DNA of 21,352 nucleotides from Thalassiosira profunda. Taxonomy: Eukaryota; Bacillariophyta; Thalassiosirophyceae; Thalassiosirales; Thalassiosiraceae. Position numbers and translations under genes: made by a program. Below, one piece after another: positions 1 through 8,574 of this stretch (position 1 is the stretch's first letter; each line of letters starts with the position of its first letter). Location of the stretch: assembly GCA_036939355.1 (NCBI GenBank), contig JALLAP010000344.1:1-21352 (forward strand), written 5' to 3'. Below the pieces are notes generated by a model. That model made no database searches. It saw only the letters and a list, made by a program, of their open reading frames with translations, and was not told the DNA's origin.

Positions 1-80
1 GGAAGAGCGGAGGAGTTGGAGAGGAGTGGGAGAGCGCCGGTGGGCCCAAGGGCAGGAAGAAGCGCGGTGGCAAGAAATGA
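1..80 (+). CDS. 3' end of an unidentified gene with basic C-terminus (left copy, partial)
   Basis: Reading frame 3 (bases 3-80) is open and ends in TGA at 78-80. The visible tail is rich in Gly, Lys and Arg (…GGPKGRKKRGGKK-stop), typical of nucleolar or RNA-binding tails but not diagnostic. The same tail occurs on the minus strand at 21273-21350, and the one base difference I see is synonymous. The gene converges on the TYW3-Kelch gene, whose stop is at 233, leaving about 150 bp between them. I cannot name it because the body lies outside the window. Confidence 0.55.
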   Translation, partial: KSGGVGEEWESAGGPKGRKKRGGKK

Positions 81-232
81 GGAGTTGCGGTGTGCATATC
101 TGACTGGAGAGGGCCCCGACGATGCGAGGGGACGACACCGTCAGCCCGAGGAAATACTCTTTAATGATCAATAGATGATTTGTTATTCATCAGCACACGT
201 CTCTGCTCTTCACCCATGCACTTCGGAATGGG

Positions 233-2852
233 TCAGCGCAGAGCCTTTCCTTGCTTGATCTTTCCTATCGATGAGGAACTGAGTGGCACCCATTCTTTGC
301 CGATTCCGAGCGAGCATTCGATGTCGAGTGGCTGATTGATGCATTGTTCAGTGATCGGTAGGGCAACGACAGTCTCCGCTGATTCTTTCCCATGCACTTT
401 AACCATTTTGTATCGCTTGTCGAGGAAGCCTAGTGACGCCAACTGCACTTTGGCTTGAGTTGCGTGACGGGCGGGAACATAGATTACATCAGCTTCGTGT
501 TTGGTGTCAGTTGCAACCTGGCTTTGGGATATGCGCAGCGTCTTGAGCCGATTGACATGATTAGTTGGTCGATTCTCACTAGATGCCGTTGTACCTGCGC
601 AACTGACAGTTATCAAGTAGGATCTGAACACAAGAGGGGCAACATGAGAAATAGATGCATGACGCAGACAGTCACATTCACATTGCTTCCCGAGCGTAAC
701 ATTGGCCAAATGAAAACGATGGCACGCCTCCGCCAACAATAATGGCCGAAGCAGTATCACTGCCTTTCTGTTTGGGCAAAGGCACAAGGCAGTGGTGAAC
801 GCAAGCGCCTAAATCGACGCCACCCCTCGACTCTCCTTCATTCAATGTACTGCCGATGAGCTCAATCGAAGACATTCGTGCTTGCTCGAGCCGATCTTGT
901 GATCCATTTTGCTCTGGCCAGAAGGAAAACACATTTATCGGTCTCTGCACCCCACCGCTCGGCTCTGAATCTAAGCCGGCTGGAGATTTGGCACCGCCCA
1001 CTTGCAGCACCACGTCGTTTGAACCCAGCTGCAGAATCGCCGCCGAGCTTCCAATGAGAGATGGCATCTCATCCAACCCATCATCACTGTTTGTTGTTGT
1101 GCCGTTTCCAGCGAGGGACATACTGAAATTGCCCGGAGCTTTACTTGGACCGAATGGGTCGTCAGCTTCACTGGCACCTCCAAAAACGAACAGTGAATCG
1201 GATTCATCGTTGACGAAAGCAGTATGATATGAACGAGGCGAGGGCATGTCAGCGACTCTTTCCCAAAGAAAGTGAGAGCATTCCAACTCCTTGTCAGCTA
1301 TACGCGATAAGACGTGAACGGAAGAGAGGGACACTGTCACGCCACCAGAAACACCTGTTCCTCCAGCAACCACTGCCAACGGCTCTCCTTGCAAAGATCC
1401 ATCGCGAAGTTTGCTCCGCAGCACGGTCATGGAATGACCAAAGCGTGGTTCCGGCAGCTTCCCACGAACGTCTGTTGGCCTTCCAAACATGCCAGCTTCT
1501 TCCCCGCCATGCGTGCTGGACATTGCGAATAGAAACATGTCGTTCGAAGGCGACAGTGGCCCACCAGTCCGTCCTCCAAAGAGAGCAACGACACTCGAAC
1601 TTACGCATTCTTTGGAGTCCAACTGGGGCAAAATACAAGTGCAGTGACCCTCCCTCAGCCCAACGTCGTTCACTGGATGCACATAGAAGTTTCCTGCATT
1701 TGTCGCGAACACTGTTTCCTTCAACTCTGGGCAAGCAATTGACACTACACCCCAGTGGTCTGACCAAACTCCATCGCGCATCGCCAATCGAAACACGGCA
1801 TCCCATCTCCGACACGTTTGCATCTTGCCATTGGTGAGTCCATCGAACTTGGGACCGATGCCCTGGCCTCCAAATGCCAATACGTCCAGGTCTGCATTGT
1901 CGCCATTCGCGTCGTTTCTCGGAAGGGCGACTACTGCGGCCGTTTTCCACAAATTGAGCACTGGAAGCCGCTGTAGAGTCAAATTGTATCCGTCTCCATT
2001 CTGCTGCCCAATCAATCGATCTGGCTTCTCCTCTTCGCCCGCCTCGAACAAATCATGGAGCACTGCGACACGCAGCTTTTCCAACAGCTTTTCATTCTGG
2101 GCCATACGCTCGTTCGCCATATCTGCCAGCGCCAGCTGATACGCCTCGCCCGGCACCAACGACGGTGCTGGCCCTCCCTCCACCATCAAGGGCGCGCAGA
2201 GCATTGTCCCTGTAGTCCGCAGCTCCACTGTCACACGGCTGTCTGTGACGACCAACCCTGATTCTCGCATGGCGCACGTCGATTTGGCAAGGTGCAGCAG
2301 CCTTTTCCCCGCGGCGAGGGAGGATGCACCTACGTGGAGGAGAGGCGGTTCGTGTTTGAACGTGATGGGTGGCTGGTTGCAATTCATACCGCGTTCTTGG
2401 CTCACATCTCTGAGGGATTGGACTATTTGGGGCCCCAGATCCGGTAGGATGTCGTGCGTGACGAAGATCCATCTTCCGCGTCCCTTTCCACTTATCTCTG
2501 TCCCTTTGACCTTTGGCTCGGAGGATGAGCTAGAAACTTTGTCATCTGCACCCTTGTTATCAGTGTCGCTGCCATCACTGCTTCCGCCCGGATCAAACAA
2601 CGCCACCCGCCCCGAGCAGGAACTGAGCGTCACATACTCCGGATGTGAATTGATAAGATCGACAAGCGGACGTATCTTCTCGTCGACACTCCCTTTTGGC
2701 GATTTATCGTCACCAACATACCCGCCGATGGCGATGTTGCCGTAGAGGGTGCGCAGATTCTTCTCGCGGAGGGCGGGGAAGGATGGGAGTGTCGTGTATG
2801 ACGGCCCATCATCTTGACATGTGATGGGTATCCGACTTTCCTCCATGCTCAT
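233..2852 (-). CDS. TYW3-Kelch protein with TYW2-like tail, left copy (wybutosine synthesis)
   Basis: Predicted exons are complement(682..2852) and complement(233..623), giving 853 aa. The N-terminus is a TYW3-type methyltransferase domain for wybutosine in tRNA-Phe: it has KSPKGSVDEKIRPL, HPEYVTLSSCSGR, GRGRWIFVTHD and KHEPPLLHVGAS. A Kelch region follows with FGG/GG blades, ending GGGVPSFSFG. Exon 2 encodes a stretch resembling the TYW2 region before its catalytic domain (DVIYVPARHA, LDKRYKMVKV, VVALPITEQC), then stops, so no TYW2 methyltransferase domain is present. The donor matching the right copy reads GG instead of GT. A GTGAAT donor 9 nt downstream (681/680) restores frame and adds three residues. 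If it is not used, translation ends after …YAREAM and loses the tail. I chose the start at 2852 by alignment to the right copy; an in-frame ATG at 2909 is also possible. Confidence 0.85.
624..681 (-). other. Intron of left TYW3-Kelch gene with displaced donor
   Basis: On the minus strand the acceptor …TGTTCAG precedes the exon at 623, as in the right copy. The ancestral donor position (690/689) reads GGAAGC where the right copy reads GTAAGC. The nearest GT is at 681/680 (GTGAATG), which would make a 58-nt intron and keep the reading frame. Donor usage is inferred. Confidence 0.6.
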
Positions 2853-2901
2853 AAGATATGTGCACAATTTGATAAATCGTCTCGCCCCGTTCTGCCCTCT
2901 G

Positions 2902-2985
2902 TTCAGCAACTCCGATGCTCGCCCCCGTTATGTTTTCACTGGCCTTGGGGCGGCGGGGCGGCCGAAGATCGGGGCCATCACTTCT
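2902..2985 (-). promoter_or_regulatory. Conserved 84-nt block upstream of TYW3-Kelch start (left)
   Basis: Read on the minus strand, this block aligns without gaps to 18361-18444, with three differences by eye, although the flanks are strongly diverged. It ends about 50 nt before the start codon in both arms, so it is probably core promoter or 5' leader. It includes the self-complementary stretch GGCCCCGATCTTCGGCC. Function is unknown. Confidence 0.5.
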
Positions 2986-3058
2986 GCGCGTGAGGTTGTG
3001 GGAGGGAGACGAGAGCGAGCGAGAGGGTGGGCGGGCGGCGGTCAAAAGGTAGTATCCC

Positions 3059-3070
3059 TTCCCGCCAAAA
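3059..3070 (-). promoter_or_regulatory. E2F-like site upstream of TYW3-Kelch (left)
   Basis: TTCCCGCCAAAA matches the E2F/DP consensus core. It lies about 207 nt upstream of the start codon, and an equivalent site sits about 205 nt upstream in the right arm. Only sequence resemblance and conservation between arms support it. Confidence 0.35.
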
Positions 3071-3370
3071 TTGAATCGAGGAGTCGCTGCCGGCCCTCCT
3101 CCTACCTGGCGACTCTCCCATACCTTACACCCACGCCCCCTGATGCACCGAGGAGTTGAGATGATGTATTGTTGCATACCAAAATGAATACATCGGCGCG
3201 AGTTGCTACAAAGGCGATTTGAACTCATACTTTGATGTTACCGGTATGTGACCAAGCACCCTCGTGAAGGTGAAGGCAACTCAAAACAGCCATGTTGCTC
3301 TCTGCCAATGTTGGCATTCCAGCAAATGTCTCCCCAGTGCGCAAATCATAACTCTAGCATCGCTCTAAAA

Positions 3371-4402
3371 TCAGAGCTCTCCCGAGTCCGCAATGGTCAC
3401 CTTCTTCGTGGTTGTGCCCGAGTTGGATCCGACCGCCTCGACGCGCTTGACCACATCCTCTCCCTTCGCGATGCCGTCGAAATTGAGGTGAGTGTATTGG
3501 TATCAGATGCCAATACCCAATAACATTGCACAAACTCACCTCGAGGACCTTTCCAAACACGACGTGGCGCCCGTCGAGCCAGGCCGTCTTGACGGTGGTG
3601 ATGAAGAACTGCGAACCGTTGGTGTTGGGCCCAGCGTTCGCCATGGAGAGGTAGAACGGCGCCTCGTGCTTGAGGTCGAAATTCTCATCGGCGAACTTTT
3701 CTCCGTAGATGCTGCGTCCACAATCGGCGGTATGATTTAGCACCTCTCTCAATTGCAACTGATATGCCATATGCGAGAATGCATTGTATCAACTCACCTC
3801 TCGCCGCCCCGGCCGTTGCCATCGGTAAAGTCCCCGCCCTGCAGCATGAAGTTGGGAATCACCCGATGAAAAATTGACCCCTTGTAGTGGAGGGGCTTCC
3901 CCTTCTTGCCGACGCCCTTCTCGCCTGTGATGATTGTTTGAGGAGCAGAGGCCAAACGCATAAGCTCCACCGACAAATGTGTATGTATTGCAATGATAAA
4001 ACGCCACATTTTTGCTCACCGGTGCAGAGGGCGCGGAAGTTCTCAGCCGTCTTGGGGACGGTGTCCCCGAAGAGGCCGAGCACGATCCGGCCTCCCTCGC
4101 CGCCCTCAATGTCCACATCAAAGAAGACCTTGTTGGTGACCTTTTCGGCGTCGCTATAAGAGGCGGAGGTGAAAGGGGATCAGTGAGATTGCAAATGATA
4201 CATCGGCGACAGGAGAAAAGACCATCTGCATCTTGCAAAGCTAATTGCAGCGCGTCCGCCGAGCGAGACGCCGACCAGCCCTCGACCTCAAAAAGATACC
4301 ACAACTGCACAGGATACCCAGCCTCACTCACCCGCTGGCAACCGAGCCGTGAATGACGAGGGCCATGCACACGAGGGAGAGAAGGGAGAGGATGGACTTC
4401 AT
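3371..4402 (-). CDS. Secretory cyclophilin (peptidyl-prolyl isomerase), left copy, five exons
   Basis: Exons are complement(4332..4402, 4020..4153, 3798..3924, 3540..3711, 3371..3463), 597 nt and 198 aa. The protein starts with a hydrophobic signal peptide ([19 protein letters not shown]) followed by a complete cyclophilin domain. It keeps [33 protein letters not shown], the [11 protein letters not shown] segment with Trp and His, and a C-terminal VTIADSGEL. Isomerase active-site residues (Arg and Phe in FHRVIPNF, Gln in QGGDF, Trp, His) are present, so it should catalyse prolyl isomerisation in the secretory pathway. There is no KDEL-like retention signal. Unlike the right copy, PNTNG and SQFF are encoded contiguously without an intron. 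Mature proteins differ at about two residues. Confidence 0.93.
3464..3539 (-). other. Last cyclophilin intron, left copy (76 nt, identical to right copy)
   Basis: This GT-AG intron lies between …GKVLE and [13 protein letters not shown]. By eye it is identical over all 76 nt to 17845-17920, whereas other introns of the two copies differ. GAGGTGAGT spanning the donor can pair with ACTCACCTC inside the intron (3534-3542 and 3485-3493 on the plus strand), directly outside an inner GTATTGG/CCAATAC stem. Confidence 0.75.
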
Positions 4403-4580
4403 CTTGGTGTTGAAGGATAGCGATTGGGCCATTGAGCGCGCGCGGGTTGGATTTGTTTGTGCTGGCGGAGGGCGGAGACAACAAAGATTTTGCGGCTGAG
4501 ATTTCCTTCGCACTTTTCCAGCTGGAATCTGGATCTTAGATTGTCCCACTGTCGCAGAGCTTGGCCATAATGGCAAGTGG

Positions 4581-4598
4581 ATGCTAAGAATGAGGCCC
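4581..4598 (+). pseudogene. Remnant start of the deleted GDSL esterase gene (left arm)
   Basis: These 18 bases encode MLRMRP, matching residues 2-7 of the esterase at 16707-15943 (MMLRMRP). The next base continues with GATAGAACAC, which in the right arm lies just beyond the esterase stop codon. Relative to the right arm, about 758 bp (15929-16686) is missing. Retention of initiator codons argues for deletion in the left arm rather than insertion in the right. Confidence 0.85.
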
Positions 4599-4621
4599 GA
4601 TAGAACACATTGCAGATCTAG

Positions 4622-6251
4622 TTACATATCGCTGTCCTCCAGTATCTCAAACGGATCCTGCTGCTGCATCGGCATCATGATCTCGTGCCCCGCCTCTCCG
4701 CACCCGTCGACCCCGTCCTCGTACGCAAAGGTCGGCAGGGGAGGGAAGGCGCTGTCCTTTCCGCCCTCGCATTTGTCCGTCCCGAACAGCGGCCGCTTCA
4801 CGGCATCCCGAAGCTCCACGAACTCGCCCTTGTTCCCCGGCACGGCCCCTTTGACGTAGATGATGTTCCGTCCGCGGTCGATTTTGACGATTCTCAGGTT
4901 TTGTTTGGTAACCCGCTTTCCTCCCATCCGCCCGGGCATCTTCTTGCCCTTGAAGACCCGCCCGGGATCTTGACACATGCCCTGTGAGAATGGAGAGAAG
5001 ATGCAGTTGTCAGATGAGGTAAGCAAAGAGATGGCAACACCAAATGCATCAATCCCGAGGAGAATCATATTAGAGACTGCTGATTTCTTCGACAATGCTT
5101 TTCGCTTCAGGTCAAAGTGAAGTAAAGTGGTATAATCCTTTTCCCCTGTCCCCTTTCCAAGACACAAGGGTACTCACCGTACTTCCGATGGCCCGATGGC
5201 TCTTGCTCGTGCCGTGGCTCGCGGGCATCCCCGCGAAGCCCCACCGCTTGATCCCTCCCTGAAACCCCTTCCCCTTGGTGATCCCCGCAACGTCCACGTT
5301 CTGCCCCGGGACGAAGTGCCGCGCGTGGATCTGCGTCCCTGGCTCCGGCATGGCCTCTTCCGTCGTTACACGGAACTCACGGACGAGGTACGGGGGATGC
5401 TCGTCCACCCCAAACTTGGCATAGTGGAACATCAGCGGCTTTGTCACGTTCTTCGCCTTGCGTTCCCCCGCCCCGATCTGGACCGCGTTGTACCCGTGGC
5501 TGTCGATCGTCTTGTTTTGCACGACCACATTGTTGTCAAGGTACAAGGCCGTGCAGGGATGGCGCTCCCCCCAGTCGTCCCAGATGGGGAGCATGCCCAA
5601 TTTGATGGCCAAGGCGCCGCAGCGCTTGTCCCTCAGGGTCCACTTGGGCGCGTCGCTCATCTCCTCCTCGAAGTCCTCGAGGCGGTAGGACATGACGAGG
5701 GGGCGCTTGCGCTGGCCGGGCTTCCAGTCGCGGTACTCCCGGCGTTCCTTCTCCTCGGCCATCGCGGCGAGCTCCTCGTCGATGATTTTCTGGATCTCGT
5801 CGTCGGGGAGGGGTTCGGCGTCCTCGGCGTGGACGGTGTGGAGCTTGTGGAGGGGCGGGGTGGTCGAGTAGTTGCGGACTTGGGCGTTTTGCAATCTGCC
5901 GGCGGTGGCAGTTGCGGACTGCCCTCCGCCGGCGTTCGACGCCCCCCGCCCCGGACTAAAATTGCGCCAATACTCCGACCCCTTCCCCAGCTCTTTCTTA
6001 TCTTTGGACAACGCAGCGAGCTCTTCGTCGATGATTTTCTGGATCTCCTCCTCGGGAAGAGGCGGGGCGTCCTCGGCATGCACCGTGTGAATTTTGTGGA
6101 CACGAGGGGTGGTCGAATAGGGCTGCCGCTGCCGATCACCGCCGCCCATCGAACTCCCACCCAGGGAGAGTTGGTCCAGGAGAGACGTGAGGGGGCGGGT
6201 GGCCCTCTGGCGGGAGGCGAGTAGCCTCCGGGAGGCGAGGAGCGTCGCCAT
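4622..6251 (-). CDS. Organellar (probably mitochondrial) ribosomal protein uL3, left copy
   Basis: Exons are complement(5178..6251) and complement(4622..4981), giving 477 aa. The C-terminal two thirds is a bacterial/organellar-type L3: [35 protein letters not shown] across the splice, then [19 protein letters not shown]. This protein binds 23S-type rRNA near the peptidyl transferase centre. The Arg/Ser-rich N-terminus ([20 protein letters not shown]) looks like a mitochondrial presequence. Residues 45-82 and 128-165 are an internal duplication (YSTTP…HTVHAEDA…[12 protein letters not shown]) absent from ordinary L3. The start at 6251 was chosen because homology to the right copy begins there; upstream in-frame sequence is not conserved. 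Confidence 0.92.
4982..5177 (-). other. uL3 intron, left copy (196 nt)
   Basis: A phase-0 GTGAGT…TCACAG intron separates …AIGST from GMCQDPGRV. The right copy has an intron at the same site (197 nt) that aligns but carries substitutions and small indels. Confidence 0.85.
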
Positions 6252-6257
6252 GTTGAG

Positions 6258-6287
6258 AAGGTGAAGGTGAAGGGGAAGGTGAAGGTG
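6258..6287 (-). repeat. Hexamer repeat just upstream of left uL3 start
   Basis: Five tandem AAGGTG units, one reading AAGGGG, occupy 6258-6287, or CACCTT on the coding strand. They sit directly before the uL3 start codon. The right copy has a different sequence in this position and carries a transposon-like element nearby. Confidence 0.7.
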
Positions 6288-6387
6288 ATCGTGAAGAGCA
6301 GCGATACATTGTATGTAGGTCGTAGTATCGCGTAGATACGTAGGTAATTTCTGACCAACAAAGAAGCACCTGGCCGTTCGGTATGCA

Positions 6388-7521
6388 TTAGGGAGTATTC
6401 GCTCTATGCCGTCCGTCCAAATGCCCAATCGCCAGTTTGTGATACAGGTACAAACCATGCACGTCGTCTTTGCGACCAACACCTGCGCACCCGTTGTTCG
6501 CCCGCGATTGCAACGGATCCTCCGGTGGCCGCGTCAGTTTGATCATCGATTTAATCAGCGCTTTGTACCACTCAAACCGCACAAAGTGATTGTTGTCCGA
6601 GTAATCCGGCGTTGGGGACAGCTTGGCGGTGTGCACGGCCGCCACTGTTGTTGCGTTGCCGTCCTCCCCCTTTGGTGCGTCGACCGTGCTGTTGTATTCG
6701 ATCACCGGCGCCTTCCCGCATTCCCGGCGAAAGGCGTGGGGCGCCCGCTTCGGAAAGCGGACATAGTTGAGGTCCGGATGCCGCTCCATCGCCTCTGCCA
6801 GGCCTGCGTGGTCGATATCCGTGATGAAGTAGAAATCGTGTTGTAGATAATACATGTACTTCACGGTTGGGAAGTGAACCGAGATCAAGTTCATCGCCTT
6901 CATGACGGATCCGCCGATGTGGTTGTTCTTCATTCCGGGTATGATGTGTATTCGCGGATCGGTCAGATATCGATTGTAGAGGTTGATTGTGTACTCTTCC
7001 AGCTTCTTGATTTTCTCCTCCAGTTCCGGGGGAATGTCTTTGAAGGCCCAATAGCGGAAGTGATCGACGGTGATGAATATCGGCGCTGTGGGCGAGAGGC
7101 CCTTGAGGCGAACGGTCGAATTCAGCACCATCTCCACCATGTACGTCGAGGGATGGGACGGGATGGAAGACGACGTGATGACGATTGCCGTGTCCTCCGT
7201 TCGGTTCACCGGCGGCGGCCCCTCTTGTGCGCCCGGCTCCGCGTAATAATATGCATTCGCCAAATAATCGAATTGCGAGTTCACCGAGTCGATGATCTTC
7301 CGCCCGTTCAGACTGTTCAGCACAAATGCCACCACCAAGAGCAATATGACGGTTTCTCTCCTCGAGGAGGCGGACCGCTTCCTTTTTCGACGCGTTGCAT
7401 CGGAGGCAGATGAAGATGAGGCGACTTCAGTCGCAGGGGGCGGCGACAACGGAATAATCGCAGGTGCACTCGCTGCCGCCGCCGCCGGCGACTCTGACGA
7501 ACTGTTGCCCGGCGATTCCAT
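6388..7521 (-). CDS. Type II membrane protein, probable Golgi glycosyltransferase-like
   Basis: This is a single-exon 377-aa protein. A low-complexity Ser/Ala/Pro cytosolic N-terminus and a basic cluster (RRKRKR) precede one hydrophobic segment (about residues 57-71), so it looks like a type II anchor. The luminal part has AIVITSSSIPSHPS near residue 112, then YYLQHDFYFITDID (about 224-237), resembling a nucleotide-sugar-binding DxD-like region. LNYVRFPKR, NNHFVRFEWY and a C-terminal IGHLDGR follow. Several NxT/NxS sites are present. I infer a glycosyltransferase from topology and these motifs; the exact family and substrate are not recognisable. Its stop is 137 bp from the left uL3 start on the same strand, and it diverges from the lumen-protein gene across about 240 bp. 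Confidence 0.65.
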   Translation of the reverse strand: MESPGNSSSESPAAAAASAPAIIPLSPPPATEVASSSSASDATRRKRKRSASSRRETVILLLVVAFVLNSLNGRKIIDSVNSQFDYLANAYYYAEPGAQEGPPPVNRTEDTAIVITSSSIPSHPSTYMVEMVLNSTVRLKGLSPTAPIFITVDHFRYWAFKDIPPELEEKIKKLEEYTINLYNRYLTDPRIHIIPGMKNNHIGGSVMKAMNLISVHFPTVKYMYYLQHDFYFITDIDHAGLAEAMERHPDLNYVRFPKRAPHAFRRECGKAPVIEYNSTVDAPKGEDGNATTVAAVHTAKLSPTPDYSDNNHFVRFEWYKALIKSMIKLTRPPEDPLQSRANNGCAGVGRKDDVHGLYLYHKLAIGHLDGRHRANTP

Positions 7522-7759
7522 GGCTAGTGCGGCCTCCTACTGGGCAGCAACCTCTGCGCCGCCGCGGCTGTTTTGAGCTCTCTCGCTCGCGGGCGCCCAA
7601 ACTCGGCGCGTTGGATTTTCTACATACGAAAAAGGAATCCGTATTAAGTTTTGGAGGGAAGTGAGAGGGAGAGAAGGAGGAGAGCACACCAAGGACAACA
7701 GCACGAAGGAAGGGCCCTCCCTGACCCCTGACCATTTCGCCAGCCCACCCCCCAGGACG
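7522..7759. promoter_or_regulatory. Bidirectional promoter region between glycosyltransferase-like and lumen-protein genes
   Basis: The 238 bp between two divergent start codons must hold both promoters. I see no clear TATA box or named element. Confidence 0.5.
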
Positions 7760-8493
7760 ATGAACCTACTCCGGCTCGTATCTGCGGCATCGGCCGTCGT
7801 GGCGTGCTCCGCATGGGTCGTCCCCGGCGCCAATCCGCCGCCGCGGCCCGAGGCAGTGGCACATGGCAGAAGAGATTTCTTGACGCGCCTCGTCGTCGGA
7901 TCCGCGACCGTCGCCTCCTCGCCCGCCGTCGCCTCGGCCGCGCCGCAGGAGCAGAAAGACAAGGAGAACATCGTCAAGGGGTACAATCGATTGCAATATC
8001 TGCTGGACAACTGGGAGAAGGAGACGACGGTGTGCAAGACGGGCCAGGAGGTATGTGAATGTGGGTGTGCTTGGTGCACCTATTGCAAATGCAGATTGCA
8101 ATTCATCATCTTCGAATATCTCACATAATATGACCCCGACCTCAATTGAAGACAACCTTCGGAGACAAATGCGAGCGCACGCCGATAAAAGTCATGGAAT
8201 ACCTTGGATTCAAGTCGACAACCGATCCGCTGTATTTAGCCGACAAGACCATGATGCGGTTGAAAGACAGCGTTCCGGGGGACAGGGAGGTGGATTTTTA
8301 CGAAGCAATCGATGCGTTCTCGCAGAATGCCGAGGAGGCGAATTCCATGGCGTTTGTGTCTAGTTGGGGAGAGGCAAATCCTGGAGGCGGGAAGGATCGC
8401 GTGAAGCTTTTCATTGAGAGGTCGAAGAAGAATGTGATTGTTTCGAAAGAGAGCTTGAAGACTGTGATGGACATTCTGGACCTCAAGCCCTGA
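7760..8493 (+). CDS. Predicted thylakoid-lumen protein with tripartite plastid targeting (two exons)
   Basis: Exons 7760..8050 and 8152..8493 encode 210 aa. The N-terminus has a signal peptide (MNLLRLVSAASAVVACSA) followed by Trp at the likely cleavage point, as in diatom plastid preproteins where an aromatic residue follows. A twin-arginine motif (HGRRDFLTRLVVG, about residues 35-47) and a second hydrophobic stretch ending AVASA-APQ then suggest Tat export into the thylakoid lumen. The mature region begins with NIVKGYNRLQYLLDNWEKET and has cysteines near residues 92 and 104 that could pair, plus FVSSWGEANPGGGKDR. A helical, PsbQ/Psb31-like photosystem II extrinsic protein is possible, but I could not confirm that family. 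The start was chosen for the complete targeting signal. Confidence 0.75.
8051..8151 (+). other. Intron of lumen-protein gene (101 nt)
   Basis: A phase-0 GTATGT…TTGAAG intron joins …VCKTGQE to TTFGDKCERTP. It contains two ATTGCAA motifs. Open frames and family-like continuity across the join support it. Confidence 0.75.
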
Positions 8494-8574
8494 CGAGCAT
8501 GCACCGGATGCAATAATCTGCAGGTATGATGCTCCAGATACCATTTATAGGAATGCTAAATGGGATGCAGTCGC

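Larger units (their letters stand above)
2853..3370. other. Intergenic region between cyclophilin and TYW3-Kelch genes, left arm
   Basis: This 518-bp gap holds the cyclophilin 3' flank and the TYW3-Kelch promoter and leader. I see no convincing gene in it. It contains an 84-nt block (2902-2985) matching the right arm at all but three bases, and an E2F-like TTCCCGCCAAAA site near 3059-3070. A further conserved stretch (TTACCGGTATGTGACC, about 3238-3253) lies near the cyclophilin end. The rest differs substantially from the right arm. Confidence 0.7.
1..6362. repeat. Left arm of large inverted duplication
   Basis: This segment is the diverged reverse complement of about 13977-21352. Base 1 matches base 21352 and the stop codon at 78-80 matches that at 21273-21275. 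It holds, all on the minus strand, uL3, a cyclophilin and a TYW3-Kelch gene, plus a plus-strand 3' gene end. It is about 1 kb shorter than the right arm, mainly because it lacks most of an esterase gene, a 185-bp transposon-like element and one cyclophilin intron. The inner boundary is approximate: recognisable similarity fades near the sequence GGTCAGAAATT, which lies upstream of uL3 in both arms. Confidence 0.95.

Noticed and set aside
233..787. A separate 184-aa gene on the minus strand
   Set aside because: Only 233-623 aligns with the right copy's second exon. The upstream part covers the intron and the antisense-frame part of exon 1.
678..2909. Left TYW3-Kelch protein as a single 743-aa exon starting at 2909 and ending in YAREAM
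   Set aside because: The right copy shows a second exon and a later start. The end lies in intron sequence and the first 19 residues have no counterpart. It is kept only as a possible fallback isoform.
2821..3159. Plus-strand ORF sharing a conserved peptide with the minus strand of the right arm (18031-18486)
   Set aside because: The peptide similarity is explained by the 84-nt conserved DNA block, and the rest of the two ORFs does not align.
5196..6224. Long plus-strand ORF (342 aa) antisense to left uL3, and its mirror at 14528-15331
   Set aside because: These are shadows of a GC-rich third-position coding region, with leucine/valine/arginine-rich composition and no family resemblance.
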